Shown one piece after another: positions 41,096 through 48,832 of a stretch of 48,832 nt of DNA. The DNA comes from Bacteroidota bacterium (GTDB lineage Bacteria; Bacteroidota; Bacteroidia; Chitinophagales; Chitinophagaceae). A program made the position numbers and the translations under genes. The DNA lies in assembly GCA_020161535.1 (NCBI GenBank), contig JAIUNW010000018.1, forward strand, positions 1 to 48,832, in the 5' to 3' direction. Each line of letters opens with the position of its first letter. The first letter of the stretch is position 1. Under the pieces are notes generated by a model. It had not been told where the DNA came from. It did not search any database and saw only the letters and a program-made list of their open reading frames with translations.

Positions 41096-43903
41096 GTGAA
41101 AAAGGAATTTTACCATGCATTTTTTACTCTTCTCCTGGCCCTGGCTGTACTGCCTGTTGTAGCGCAGGTAAAAACAACCAAGGTTTCCGGAAAAGTGCTT
41201 GATGGCAAAAACGGCGCGCCGCTCGTGGGTGCTACGGTAGTCGCCCGGGGTGAAAGCAATTTCGCTGCCGCTACCAAAACCGATGTAGAAGGTCAGTTCT
41301 TCTTCGAGCTGCCGCAAGGAAAAAAGTTTACCATCAACATCAGCAATATCGGATTTGCAGATAAAATGCAAACTGTTTCAACTGGATCAAATGACATTGC
41401 TCCACAGCAGTTCCAGATGGAAAAGGCTGGCAAAGAACTGGGTGCCGTGGTAGTAACCGGCAGTGCGCGCCGCGAAGCAGTGGCCACGCTTTATAATGCA
41501 CAGAAAAATGCTTCGGCCATCTCCGATGGCATCTCGGCAGAAATGATTCGCAAATCACCTGATCGCAATACGGGTGAAGTATTGAAAAGAGTGAGTGGTG
41601 CGAGTATACAGGACAATAAGTTTGTGATCATCCGCGGGCTCAGTGAACGCTACAATGTATCCCTGCTCAACAATTCGGTGCTTCCCAGTACGGAAGCGGA
41701 TAAAAAAGCGTTCGCCTTCGATATCCTGCCTTCTTCTATTGTGGACAATATCGTCATCAACAAATCAGCATCGCCCGATTTGCCGGGTGATTTTGCCGGT
41801 GGCGCGATCAAGATATTTACCAAAGACTATCCGAATCGGCCCATTAGCGAACTGAATGTTTCTATCGGTTACAATACCCTCACTACCGGAAAGAATTTTT
41901 ACAAAGGCTACCCGAATGGTGGGCTCGACCAGCTTGGGTTTCTCGACAATTCGCGATTGATTCCTGGCCCCTACTACCGACACAGAAGCGGTTTTATTTC
42001 TCAGTCAGATGCCTTCAAAACCGCAACCACCAAAATGTTTTCCAACAGTTTTGGTTCCAACCCCGCAGTGAAAAGCCTGCCGAATATCAGCGTGTCCTAC
42101 ACTGGCGGCAATACCCGCATTTACAACAATGGTAATAAGCTTGGTTATGTGTACAACCTGGGTTATTCTACCGGCCGTGCCGTGGGCGAGCGCAACCGAA
42201 GTGAATATGATATTGTGCAACGCAATCTCTACGACTACCATACCAATAACTACGACGAAAAAAACAACCTGACTGCGTTGTTAAACCTCACGTATTCTTA
42301 TCGCAAGAGCAAGATTTCGTTGAAGAACCTGTTTAACAACAGCTTTGTGAAAACGCTTGGGTTGCGCAGTGGAAATAACTATGAGAATGGCGAAGACCAG
42401 TTGTTCCTAATCAAGAGTAGCAATACCGAGGTAACGCAGAACGGCTTGCTGAATTCGGTGGTAGAAGGGTTGCATCAATTGAATAGCAGTCTTTCGCTCG
42501 ATTGGAATGCGTCTTACGGCTATACTTACAAGAACCAGCCTGACCAGAAAATACTCAGCTATCGGAGCCCTGAAAACAGCCATACAGATTATTACCTGAA
42601 ACTCAGCAATGAGAACTCGCCGGAGATTCGCAATGCCGGTCGTGTATATTCATTTTTGGGTGAGTCTATCTATGGTGCATCGGTCAACGCTACTAAACGT
42701 TTCAACCTATTTGGTCAGGCACAAAAACTAAAACTGGGCACCATGAATTACTACCGCGATCGCAACGTGGAAGTAGATGCCCTGGGCTATGCCTCGCTTC
42801 AATTTACGGGTGTAACCATTCAGGAAACAAAAGAAACCAGCTTTGGCACTTTGTTTTCGGCAGACAATATCGACAGGTATAAACTGACCATTGCCAATAT
42901 CGAAACCAACTCGGCCAATTACCACGGCACAGCAATGTTGAATGCCGGCTATCTGTTGCTTGATAACCAGTTCAGCGAGCAACTCAAACTTACCTGGGGT
43001 GCCCGCATTGAAAAATACAACCAGCAATTGAGTGCCAAGGGCCGGGCCGACAAAACCTACGACAATACCGATATCCTGCCGTCGCTGCTGTTGACCTATT
43101 CATTAAATAACAAAACCAACCTGCGCCTCGGTGGCTCCCAAACCGTTAACCGACCCGAGTTTCGGGAATTGGCAGACTACAGCGTATTCGACTACGACAA
43201 CTATGTAGTGGTGCGCGGCAACCCCGACCTAGTGCGCGCCAAAACCAATAATGCCGACCTGCGTTACGAATGGTTTCCTTCGGCCGGTGAAATCATTTCA
43301 GCCAGTATGTTCTACAAGTATTTTACCAACCCCATTGAGCAGGTCAACAAAGGCAATGATGTGTTGAGTTATGAAAACGCCGACCATGCTACTTCTTATG
43401 GCGCTGAAGTAGAGCTGCGTAAGAAACTTGATTTCATCAACGAAGGCGCGTTCTTCAGCAACCTGATTTTTTATGCCAATGCAGCCTATATCAAAGGAGC
43501 GGTAAAATTTGGTGAACAAAGTTTTAATAGTCCGCTGCAAGGCCAATCACCCTACCTGGTAAACGGCGGGCTCAACTATACCAGCAGCCTTTTCTCGGTC
43601 AACCTTCTGTATAACCGCATCGGGCCCCGTTTGAAATTCAGGGCCATCGGTGGCGGTGCATTGAACATTTTTGAGAAGCCGCGTGATGTGGTTGACTTGC
43701 AGATCGGCAAATCCTTCCTCGATAAAAAATTGGAATTAAAGCTGACCATTAGCGACCTGCTCGCACAGCCTTATTCCTGGTACTATAAATATGAGGTAGA
43801 TCCCTCAAATACCAACTACAAAGCCGACACCGATAAAATCATCAACAAAGTGCGGTTCGGTACTACAGCAACATTGTCTATTAAATACAATTTCGGCAGA
43901 TAA
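41096..43903 (+). CDS. TonB-dependent outer-membrane receptor
   Basis: About 935 residues from GTG 41096, which gives a normal signal peptide (MKKEFYHAFFTLLLALAVLPVVAQ). The TTG at 41075 is rejected because it lies in the -7 element. A carboxypeptidase-regulatory-like beta domain (about 30-105) precedes a plug domain (GAVVVTGSARREAVATL, then FVIIRGLSERYNVSLLNN) and a 22-strand-type barrel (NRPEFRELADYSVFDYDNYVVVRGNPDL), ending in a strand with aromatic/charged character. It would import a ligand through the outer membrane. Ligand is unknown. It forms a two-gene unit with the lipoprotein 27 bp downstream. Confidence 0.93.
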   Translation: MKKEFYHAFFTLLLALAVLPVVAQVKTTKVSGKVLDGKNGAPLVGATVVARGESNFAAATKTDVEGQFFFELPQGKKFTINISNIGFADKMQTVSTGSNDIAPQQFQMEKAGKELGAVVVTGSARREAVATLYNAQKNASAISDGISAEMIRKSPDRNTGEVLKRVSGASIQDNKFVIIRGLSERYNVSLLNNSVLPSTEADKKAFAFDILPSSIVDNIVINKSASPDLPGDFAGGAIKIFTKDYPNRPISELNVSIGYNTLTTGKNFYKGYPNGGLDQLGFLDNSRLIPGPYYRHRSGFISQSDAFKTATTKMFSNSFGSNPAVKSLPNISVSYTGGNTRIYNNGNKLGYVYNLGYSTGRAVGERNRSEYDIVQRNLYDYHTNNYDEKNNLTALLNLTYSYRKSKISLKNLFNNSFVKTLGLRSGNNYENGEDQLFLIKSSNTEVTQNGLLNSVVEGLHQLNSSLSLDWNASYGYTYKNQPDQKILSYRSPENSHTDYYLKLSNENSPEIRNAGRVYSFLGESIYGASVNATKRFNLFGQAQKLKLGTMNYYRDRNVEVDALGYASLQFTGVTIQETKETSFGTLFSADNIDRYKLTIANIETNSANYHGTAMLNAGYLLLDNQFSEQLKLTWGARIEKYNQQLSAKGRADKTYDNTDILPSLLLTYSLNNKTNLRLGGSQTVNRPEFRELADYSVFDYDNYVVVRGNPDLVRAKTNNADLRYEWFPSAGEIISASMFYKYFTNPIEQVNKGNDVLSYENADHATSYGAEVELRKKLDFINEGAFFSNLIFYANAAYIKGAVKFGEQSFNSPLQGQSPYLVNGGLNYTSSLFSVNLLYNRIGPRLKFRAIGGGALNIFEKPRDVVDLQIGKSFLDKKLELKLTISDLLAQPYSWYYKYEVDPSNTNYKADTDKIINKVRFGTTATLSIKYNFGR

Positions 43904-43929
43904 TCTTTTAACTAATACAATTATTTTTT

Positions 43930-45333
43930 ATGAAAAAAGTCTTTTCACTGGGCATGTTATGCCTGGCCGCAGGACTAACATTCAACAGTTGTTCGAAAAG
44001 TGGCGACAAGCCAGACCCCGTCAATCCGGGCGGTGGCGATACGGTTGTCAACAAGGCGCCTGATGTTCGTGGCGTGATCAACGCCGATCAACACTGGACG
44101 GCAGACAAAGTGTATCGGCTTCGTGGCTACGTGTACGTTACCAACGGCGCTACCCTCACCATTGATGCAGGTACCAAGATCGTTTCCAACAAAGACTCTG
44201 CAGGCGTGCTGGTGATTTATCGCGGCGCGAAAATTATGGCCAATGGCACCGCCGATGCGCCGGTTGTATTTACATCGGCCGAAACCAGCCCCAAACCAGG
44301 TGACCTGGGTGGTGTTATCCTGGTGGGTCAAGCTACGGGCAATGGCAACCACAGTGTTATAGAAGGTGGTGTTGACGCAGCCTACAGTGCTTTTGGTGGC
44401 AGCAATGATGCAGACAATTCAGGTACACTGAAATACGTACGCATTGAATATGGCGGTAAAGCCGTAAACCCCGGCGATGAGGTTAACGGGTTGAGTCTTT
44501 ACGGTGTGGGATCAGGTACTACCATCGATTATGTACAGGTGATACGGGGTCTTGATGATGCATTTGAATTTTTCGGTGGTACGGTTAATTGCAAACACCT
44601 GATTGCCTACAATTGTGCCGACGATGATTTTGATATCGACGATGGTTACCGAGGTAAAATACAGTATGCCATTTCTGTAAAAGATCCTGCTTTCACCGAT
44701 GCGAAAGGCACTACCGGCGATGTATCAAACAATTTCGAAGTTGACAACGTGAATCCGAGCAATGGCTTTCTGTTGTCGCGCGCGCCTATTAGCTATCCTG
44801 TTTTGTCAAACTTCACGGCGATCGGGCCGAACAATGCAGCCGGCACTTCGGCCGACTATGGCTGGGGTATGCGTTGGCGCAGGGGCACCAAATTTGTGCT
44901 GGCAAACTCCATTGTGATCGGTAGCCAGAAAGGCGGACTCCGTTTGCAGGAAGACTCTACCATCAGCTATTATATCAAAGGCAGCAGCGCCTTTTACAAT
45001 AGCTATCTGTCTACGGCTGCTGGTACGCCAGGAAAAATAATTGATGTAGAGCAAGGCAAAACCATCAATGGCGTTTCGTCTTACGACACGCAGTTCATCA
45101 CCGAGTTAACAACCGGCCCATACAAAAGCAGTTTGGGTGTCGATGTAATGCTGAACGATCCGTTCAACAATGCAGCGCCCGGCCTGGCTCCCAAAGCCGG
45201 TTCGCCGGTACTGACAGGTGCTTTGTTTGATTTTGGTGCATTGACAGATGGGTTCTTTGATAAAGTAACTTTTAAAGGGGCGCTGGACGGCAGTTCCGAC
45301 TGGACCGCCAAATGGGCTGCCTGGGGTAAGTGA
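43930..45333 (+). CDS. Beta-helix surface lipoprotein paired with the TonB receptor
   Basis: A 467-residue protein with a lipobox (LTFNSCSKSG). The mature part begins with a Gly/Pro-rich linker, then an ADQHWTADKVYRLRGYVYV and NGATLTIDAGTKI region. Repeated beta-strand turns follow (GTLKYVRIEYGGKA, TIDYVQVIRGLDDAFEFFGG, LIAYNCADDDFDIDDGYRG), consistent with a right-handed parallel beta-helix. DDDFDIDDG suggests acidic metal-binding positions. It is 27 bp after the receptor gene and followed by a strong terminator. A surface ligand-binding role with the receptor is inferred. I do not recognise a characterised homologue. Confidence 0.75.
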   Translation: MKKVFSLGMLCLAAGLTFNSCSKSGDKPDPVNPGGGDTVVNKAPDVRGVINADQHWTADKVYRLRGYVYVTNGATLTIDAGTKIVSNKDSAGVLVIYRGAKIMANGTADAPVVFTSAETSPKPGDLGGVILVGQATGNGNHSVIEGGVDAAYSAFGGSNDADNSGTLKYVRIEYGGKAVNPGDEVNGLSLYGVGSGTTIDYVQVIRGLDDAFEFFGGTVNCKHLIAYNCADDDFDIDDGYRGKIQYAISVKDPAFTDAKGTTGDVSNNFEVDNVNPSNGFLLSRAPISYPVLSNFTAIGPNNAAGTSADYGWGMRWRRGTKFVLANSIVIGSQKGGLRLQEDSTISYYIKGSSAFYNSYLSTAAGTPGKIIDVEQGKTINGVSSYDTQFITELTTGPYKSSLGVDVMLNDPFNNAAPGLAPKAGSPVLTGALFDFGALTDGFFDKVTFKGALDGSSDWTAKWAAWGK

Positions 45334-45356
45334 TTTGTCTACTATCTTTTTTCTTC

Positions 45357-45389
45357 AAAAGGCCGGCGATAAAAATCAGCCGGCCTTTT
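45357..45389 (+). terminator. Intrinsic terminator of the TonB/beta-helix operon
   Basis: AAAAGGCCGGC (from 45357) pairs with GCCGGCCTTTT (to 45389) around an 11-nt loop, 23 bp after the stop. A/T tracts on both sides allow function in either direction. Confidence 0.85.
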
Positions 45390-45396
45390 GACTTTT

Positions 45397-45414
45397 GTTG
45401 GGTGATGACCCAAC
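45397..45414. repeat. Small hairpin upstream of the YciI-like gene
   Basis: GTTGGGT (45397-45403) pairs perfectly with ACCCAAC (45408-45414) around GATG. No T-tract follows. It lies between the terminator and the promoter of the next gene, so it may be an operator. Confidence 0.4.
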
Positions 45415-45424
45415 GCTGATCAAT

Positions 45425-45432
45425 TATTTTTG
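45425..45432 (+). promoter_or_regulatory. -7 element for the YciI-like gene
   Basis: TATTTTTG is a perfect TAnnTTTG, 16 nt before the ATG at 45449. Confidence 0.5.
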
Positions 45433-45448
45433 CCGAAAACAGCCTACT

Positions 45449-45745
45449 ATGTTTATTATCACCGTTACCTATGCACGACCACTGGCCGAGATAGACCAGC
45501 ACATGAGCGGTCATATTGCCTTTCTCGACAAATACTACAAAGCGGGTAAGATCATTTTTTCCGGTAAACAACAGCCCCGCACCGGTGGCGTTATACTCGC
45601 ACACCAGACCACCGAAACGGAAATCAATCAAATGCTTGCCGAAGACCCGTTTCAACAACTGTCGCTGGCCACTTATTCGGTTATGGAAGTGGTGCCCACC
45701 AAATGGGACAAACGATTTGATCATTTCATCGAAAGACCCCAATAA
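45449..45745 (+). CDS. YciI-related small protein
   Basis: A 98-residue protein of the YCII-related (PF03795) family: MFIITVTYARPLAEIDQHMSGHIAFLDKYYKAGKIIFSG, with the conserved His in HIAFLDKYY and the GKIIFSG turn. The ATG at 45449 is preferred over an upstream TTG at 45395, which would run through a hairpin and the promoter. Family members have a dimeric alpha+beta barrel fold. The role is mostly unknown. It is convergent with the small DUF6970-like gene, with 6 bp between stops. Confidence 0.88.
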   Translation: MFIITVTYARPLAEIDQHMSGHIAFLDKYYKAGKIIFSGKQQPRTGGVILAHQTTETEINQMLAEDPFQQLSLATYSVMEVVPTKWDKRFDHFIERPQ

Positions 45746-45751
45746 GAAAGC

Positions 45752-46096
45752 TTATTTTTTCCAGATATTTTTTACCAATACGGCATTCTCGTAAAAAAGA
45801 ACGCCGTTTATTTTTCTATTACCGGCAAATCCGCCGAGGTAACCGAGGGACTTACAATTATTATCAAACACCGCGGTGCCGCCATCTGCTATGCATAAAC
45901 CATCAGAAAATAAATACACCGCACGGCCTTGAAAGCGGTATTCATCTACAGTAGCATCATCACATAAGAAAGACGAGTTGGTAAACAAAGTAATTTTCTC
46001 TTTAATACATGCCGGTGTTACTTCCGTATTATGGTCTTCTTTGCGGCAGGATGAAGTAACCACTACCAGCACCAGAAAAATAAGAGACATGCGCAT
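45752..46096 (-). CDS. Small DUF6970-like lipoprotein
   Basis: A 114-residue exported lipoprotein (MRMSLIFLVLVVVTSSCRKED). The mature part has four cysteines in CIKEKITLF, FLCDDATVDEY, GLCIADGG and NNCKSLG, and a conserved-looking LGGFAGNRKINGVLFYENA. This matches DUF6970-type small Bacteroidota lipoproteins. Function is unknown. An alternative ATG is at 46090. The cysteines probably form two disulfides. Confidence 0.7.
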   Translation of the reverse strand: MRMSLIFLVLVVVTSSCRKEDHNTEVTPACIKEKITLFTNSSFLCDDATVDEYRFQGRAVYLFSDGLCIADGGTAVFDNNCKSLGYLGGFAGNRKINGVLFYENAVLVKNIWKK

Positions 46097-46154
46097 ATAG
46101 CCCGTTTACAAGGTCTGACAACCAACTGGCAAAAAACGTTGCCGGAGCCCCATG

Positions 46155-46182
46155 AAAAGGCCGGCTCTCAACAAGCCGGCCT
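46155..46182 (-). terminator. Intrinsic terminator of the SQR-like gene
   Basis: AGGCCGGCT (46158-46166) pairs with AGCCGGCCT (46174-46182) around a 7-nt loop. On the minus strand a short T-run follows. It lies 26 bp after the stop at 46208. Confidence 0.75.
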
Positions 46183-46207
46183 GTCATCAAACAAAAACCA
46201 ACACTCG

Positions 46208-47404
46208 TTAGGGCAATTGAGAATACCCATTACGTAGTTTCCACATGAAATACTTCTCGAGCAATACCTTGTTGATATCATAAAACACATTCGGCAGCAT
46301 GATGGCAAATACCCTTGGCTTAAACAGGTGATTGCTGACCAGCAATACTTCTTTCTTACCCGCGTCCATCACACAAAGGCCGGGTATTTCACCCCATTTC
46401 TTCGACTTCAGCGCTTCGCCTTTCATTTTGCGAATAATATTCTCGGCCACCATCTTACCGGTAACATCACTGGGGTAACCGGTTTTGGGAACGGCATAGT
46501 TCACTTTTTTTGCCGTGAACGGTGCTGCTACGTTAACAGTGAGGCCTGCTCCCCATACATTCGGGTATTTCTTGTGTTGGTAGGTGCCATCCACGTCGAG
46601 GAATCCGTTGGCCATGGCCTCCAGCTTCGGTGAGTTCATAATAAAATCAACACCTACAAAAGGAGGCATCAACATCACAAACCTCGATTGAATGGTTTCA
46701 CCATTGCTGAGTTTCACCTCGTCGGCACCCACGCTTTCAATGCCCACCTGTGTACGGTAGTGGATATTGAACATTTTCATAAACAACTTCAGCATGCCTT
46801 CACCGCCGGGCATGCCTTCGATCCCGAAATGGCCCAGAAAGTCCTCGGGGGTTACCCAATACAGGTCTACCTTGTCGCGGATCTTCTGGTCGCGCAACCA
46901 TTTTTCAATATTGAACAAGAATTCATAGGCGGCACCCATACAACCCGCATTTTGGGTAGCACCGATGACAATTGGTCCCGGGTTCTTTTTAAATTCTTCC
47001 AACTTTTCGCGGGCCTTCATTGCACCCGGCGGTGTTCCGATATAGCAACTGTGTTCCCGCACACCCGGTGCGATGTCGTAATTTACTTTCGGGCCGGTGG
47101 CAATAATCAATTCATCGTACCAGAATTCACCCTTATCGGTTCTTACAACCTGCGCGTCGGGATCTACATCTAACGCGGTAGCACATACGAAATTAACCGA
47201 ACGCTTCTCCAGCACCGCGCGCCGGGAAACGGTGATCTCACTTAATTCTCTTCTTTTAATGGGCACCCAAATCAAAGAGGGCACATACAAAAAATCTTCA
47301 CTGCGGTCGATCAATGTCACTTCAACTTTGTCTTTCAGTTTGCGTTTGATCTCCATGGCGGCGGTAGAACCGGCAAAATTTCCGCCCACAACAACTACTT
47401 TCAT
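46208..47404 (-). CDS. FAD-dependent oxidoreductase, sulfide:quinone reductase-like
   Basis: A 398-residue flavoprotein with the N-terminal dinucleotide fold (VVVGGNFAGSTAA), a second binding region (LIIATGPKVNY near 100), and GATQNAGCMGAAYEF near 150-165 with a cysteine where SQR-family enzymes have a redox Cys. A further Cys is in GLCVMDAGKK near 350. VWGAGLTVNVAAPF holds the conserved FAD-binding Gly near 285. It most resembles sulfide:quinone or NADH:quinone reductases of the SQR/FCSD group. Sulfide specificity is not proven. A terminator follows. Confidence 0.8.
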   Translation of the reverse strand: MKVVVVGGNFAGSTAAMEIKRKLKDKVEVTLIDRSEDFLYVPSLIWVPIKRRELSEITVSRRAVLEKRSVNFVCATALDVDPDAQVVRTDKGEFWYDELIIATGPKVNYDIAPGVREHSCYIGTPPGAMKAREKLEEFKKNPGPIVIGATQNAGCMGAAYEFLFNIEKWLRDQKIRDKVDLYWVTPEDFLGHFGIEGMPGGEGMLKLFMKMFNIHYRTQVGIESVGADEVKLSNGETIQSRFVMLMPPFVGVDFIMNSPKLEAMANGFLDVDGTYQHKKYPNVWGAGLTVNVAAPFTAKKVNYAVPKTGYPSDVTGKMVAENIIRKMKGEALKSKKWGEIPGLCVMDAGKKEVLLVSNHLFKPRVFAIMLPNVFYDINKVLLEKYFMWKLRNGYSQLP

Positions 47405-47583
47405 AACCTTGTTTTGTTGGTTGTTTTAATTGACCATACAAAGTTCCTTTCTATATAGGGGCTTACAGTGACCGTTGTTACACAAGGCCATTGCGCTGAC
47501 AAGAATCAGCTTGTTTGAAAGCAAAACATGATTTGCATCAGGCGGTCCGAGGGGCGAAACAGACAAAATGCTACCTTACAACG

Positions 47584-48063
47584 ATGAGCGAACATTTCTA
47601 TGATTTAAGTGCCAAAACACCGGCAGGTAAAACAATTCCTTTTTCAGCCTTTAAAGGGAAGCTGGTGCTGATTGTGAATACAGCCACCAAATGCGGACTA
47701 GCGCCACAATTTGAGGGCCTGGAAGCCTTGCACCAACGGTATAAAGACAGGGGCTTGGTGGTATTGGGATTTCCTTGTGACCAGTTTGCCGGACAAGAAC
47801 CTGAATCGAACGAAACGGTGGAAGAAATTTGCCAAATAAATCATGGAGTGCATTTTCAACTGACTGCTAAAGCCAATGTGAACGGGCCGGATACCGATCC
47901 GGTCTTCAAATACCTGAAGAAAAAATTACCTGGTTTTTTGGTGCGTCGTATTAAATGGAATTTCACCAAGTTCCTGGTGACCAAAGACGGGAAGCCGTAC
48001 AAAAGATATGCGCCCACCACTACCCCTGCAGCCATAGAGAAAGATATCTTGAAGTTATTGTAA
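47584..48063 (+). CDS. Glutathione peroxidase-like thiol peroxidase
   Basis: About 159 residues from ATG 47584 (MSEHFYDLSAKTPAGKTIPFSAFKGK). The longer ORF begins with a TTG at 47515 and adds no conserved sequence. The GPx motifs are NTATKCGLAPQFEGLE (peroxidatic Cys), LGFPCDQFAGQEP and WNFTKFLV. As in most bacterial members the selenocysteine is replaced by Cys, and thioredoxin is a likely reductant. It reduces hydroperoxides. TACCTTAC lies 4 nt before the ATG. The 3' end overlaps the convergent GH110-like gene by 9 bp. Confidence 0.93.
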   Translation: MSEHFYDLSAKTPAGKTIPFSAFKGKLVLIVNTATKCGLAPQFEGLEALHQRYKDRGLVVLGFPCDQFAGQEPESNETVEEICQINHGVHFQLTAKANVNGPDTDPVFKYLKKKLPGFLVRRIKWNFTKFLVTKDGKPYKRYAPTTTPAAIEKDILKLL

Positions 48064-48832
48064 GGTTATCTGTAGCCCTTGCTGTTTGTTGAACTTGATT
48101 TCCTTGCGAGGTGTTTCCTTGAGTAGGATATTCTTGCCCAATACCTCGCCTTCCAGCTTGTTGTCTTTTATCTCCACTTGTCGACACCAGTCGAAACTCA
48201 ACATAGCGCGACGATGGTGAAAGGGTTGATAGCGCGTGGAGCGAGCAATAGTGTTGTGGCTGAACGTTAGTCCCTGTACCGATTTGGCGTATAATACCGG
48301 ATAATCAAACGGATTAAACGCATTATATTCTATTCGGATATTGCGGTGGAAAGGATATCGGCTATCTGGATGTGGAATCTCCGGATAGATGCTAATAATG
48401 CCTTCACAGAACTGGTAGAGAGAAGTCAGGCAAGGATCCTGAAACAGGTTGTTGCGGATGAGTACATCGTTGACCGCGCCCGACTCGTACCAGCCATTGG
48501 CGTCACCGGCAATCAGGATGGCAGAACCACTCGAGGTAAACACATTGTTTTCAATTAGCACGCTGCCCGGTGTAGATACGAGGATGCCTCGTGCGCGGTT
48601 GCTGCCGAAAAAACTGCGTTTGATCCAGACATGGGGTGTCCAGTGAAGGTTTTCCAGCGCGTCGCCTTCGCCAATGCCCGCCGGCAAGGGCGCTGCTATA
48701 TCGATGTCAAACTCGCGTGGATCCTGTGGTTGAAAAGAAGTCACCACCGCTTTGCCCACGGTGCGCATCGATTCGTTTTCAATAATACCCAGGGTATCGC
48801 CCGCATCCGCCCAGCTAAAACCAATACTCTGG
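48055..48832 (-). CDS. GH110-like beta-helix protein, C-terminal part (partial)
   Basis: The open frame runs off the right edge: 258 codons are visible, and the first Met (48768) is not the start. It is a right-handed parallel beta-helix, with repeated strands such as RGILVSTPGSVLIENNVF, AVNDVLIRNNLFQDP and NIRIEYNAFNPFDY. The wording GSNRARGILVSTPG and SGSAILIAGDANGWYESG resembles the C-terminal half of GH110 alpha-1,3-galactosidases of Bacteroides. Catalytic residues and signal peptide lie partly outside the window, so the family call is tentative. It overlaps the gpx 3' end by 9 bp. Confidence 0.65.
   Translation of the reverse strand, partial: QSIGFSWADAGDTLGIIENESMRTVGKAVVTSFQPQDPREFDIDIAAPLPAGIGEGDALENLHWTPHVWIKRSFFGSNRARGILVSTPGSVLIENNVFTSSGSAILIAGDANGWYESGAVNDVLIRNNLFQDPCLTSLYQFCEGIISIYPEIPHPDSRYPFHRNIRIEYNAFNPFDYPVLYAKSVQGLTFSHNTIARSTRYQPFHHRRAMLSFDWCRQVEIKDNKLEGEVLGKNILLKETPRKEIKFNKQQGLQITLQ

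Noticed and set aside
45361..46182. GGCCGGC-containing hairpins at 45361 and 46158 as a repeat family
   Set aside because: They share only the short GC core and each fits an ordinary terminator position.

Overview
This 48.8 kb window is chromosomal DNA from a member of the Bacteroidota, most likely family Chitinophagaceae. The evidence is the repeated promoter signature TAnnTTTG with no obvious Shine-Dalgarno sequences, the abundance of secreted proteins and lipoproteins, DUF4369/TlpA-type thioredoxins, a SusC-like TonB-dependent receptor with a companion lipoprotein, a lamin-tail surface protein, MnmD, DUF2461 and a RhaI / fused RhaEW rhamnose pathway. Genes are densely packed on both strands. 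No rRNA, tRNA, CRISPR array, transposase or prophage was seen.

Layout. 0-2.3 kb: end of an HD-type hydrolase, then an endonuclease/exonuclease/phosphatase gene bracketed by a 33-bp inverted repeat, then a Nudix-type regulator. 2.3-7.5 kb: ligA followed at once by a NUMOD4/HNH protein, DUF2461 and a secreted esterase-like protein. 7.5-10.5 kb: Na+/H+ antiporter and an arsR-arsM arsenic pair with two operator-like sites. 10.5-17 kb: six-hairpin glycosidase, asd behind a candidate amino-acid attenuator, lamin-tail protein, PfkB kinase and TetR regulator. 17-27.3 kb: FtsX-type ABC permease, obg, a membrane-anchored patatin, an AlkA-like glycosylase, mnmD, a GH29 fucosidase, a beta-propeller protein and an MtfA-like peptidase. 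27.3-35.1 kb: rhamnose operon rhaT-rhaEW-rhaI-rhaB followed by an S9 peptidase. 35.1-40.9 kb: two tandem TlpA-like thioredoxins, a Qnr-like pentapeptide-repeat protein, an M1 aminopeptidase and a lipoprotein esterase. 41-45.4 kb: TonB receptor and beta-helix lipoprotein behind an 11-bp phased direct-repeat operator. 45.4-48.8 kb: YciI-like protein, small DUF6970-like lipoprotein, sulfide:quinone-reductase-like flavoprotein, glutathione peroxidase and the end of a GH110-like protein.

How the genes work together. The rhamnose block takes L-rhamnose from uptake (RhaT) through isomerisation (RhaI) and phosphorylation (RhaB) to aldol cleavage and lactaldehyde oxidation (RhaEW). The GH29, GH110-like and six-hairpin proteins would supply deoxy- and galacto-sugars from glycans. 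arsR-arsM is a self-contained arsenic-responsive unit.

The most interesting non-coding signals are: (1) a thrL-like leader peptide, competing hairpins and intrinsic terminator in front of asd; (2) five 11-bp phased TAA-centred repeats upstream of the TonB/beta-helix pair, as in PhoB/OmpR-type operators; (3) four genes whose perfect TAnnTTTG element ends exactly 4 nt before the ATG, predicting leaderless mRNAs; (4) the inverted-repeat-bracketed gene at the left end, where both flanking genes stop inside the repeat. I did not find an unmistakable new multi-gene system. The asd leader is the strongest candidate for undescribed biology.
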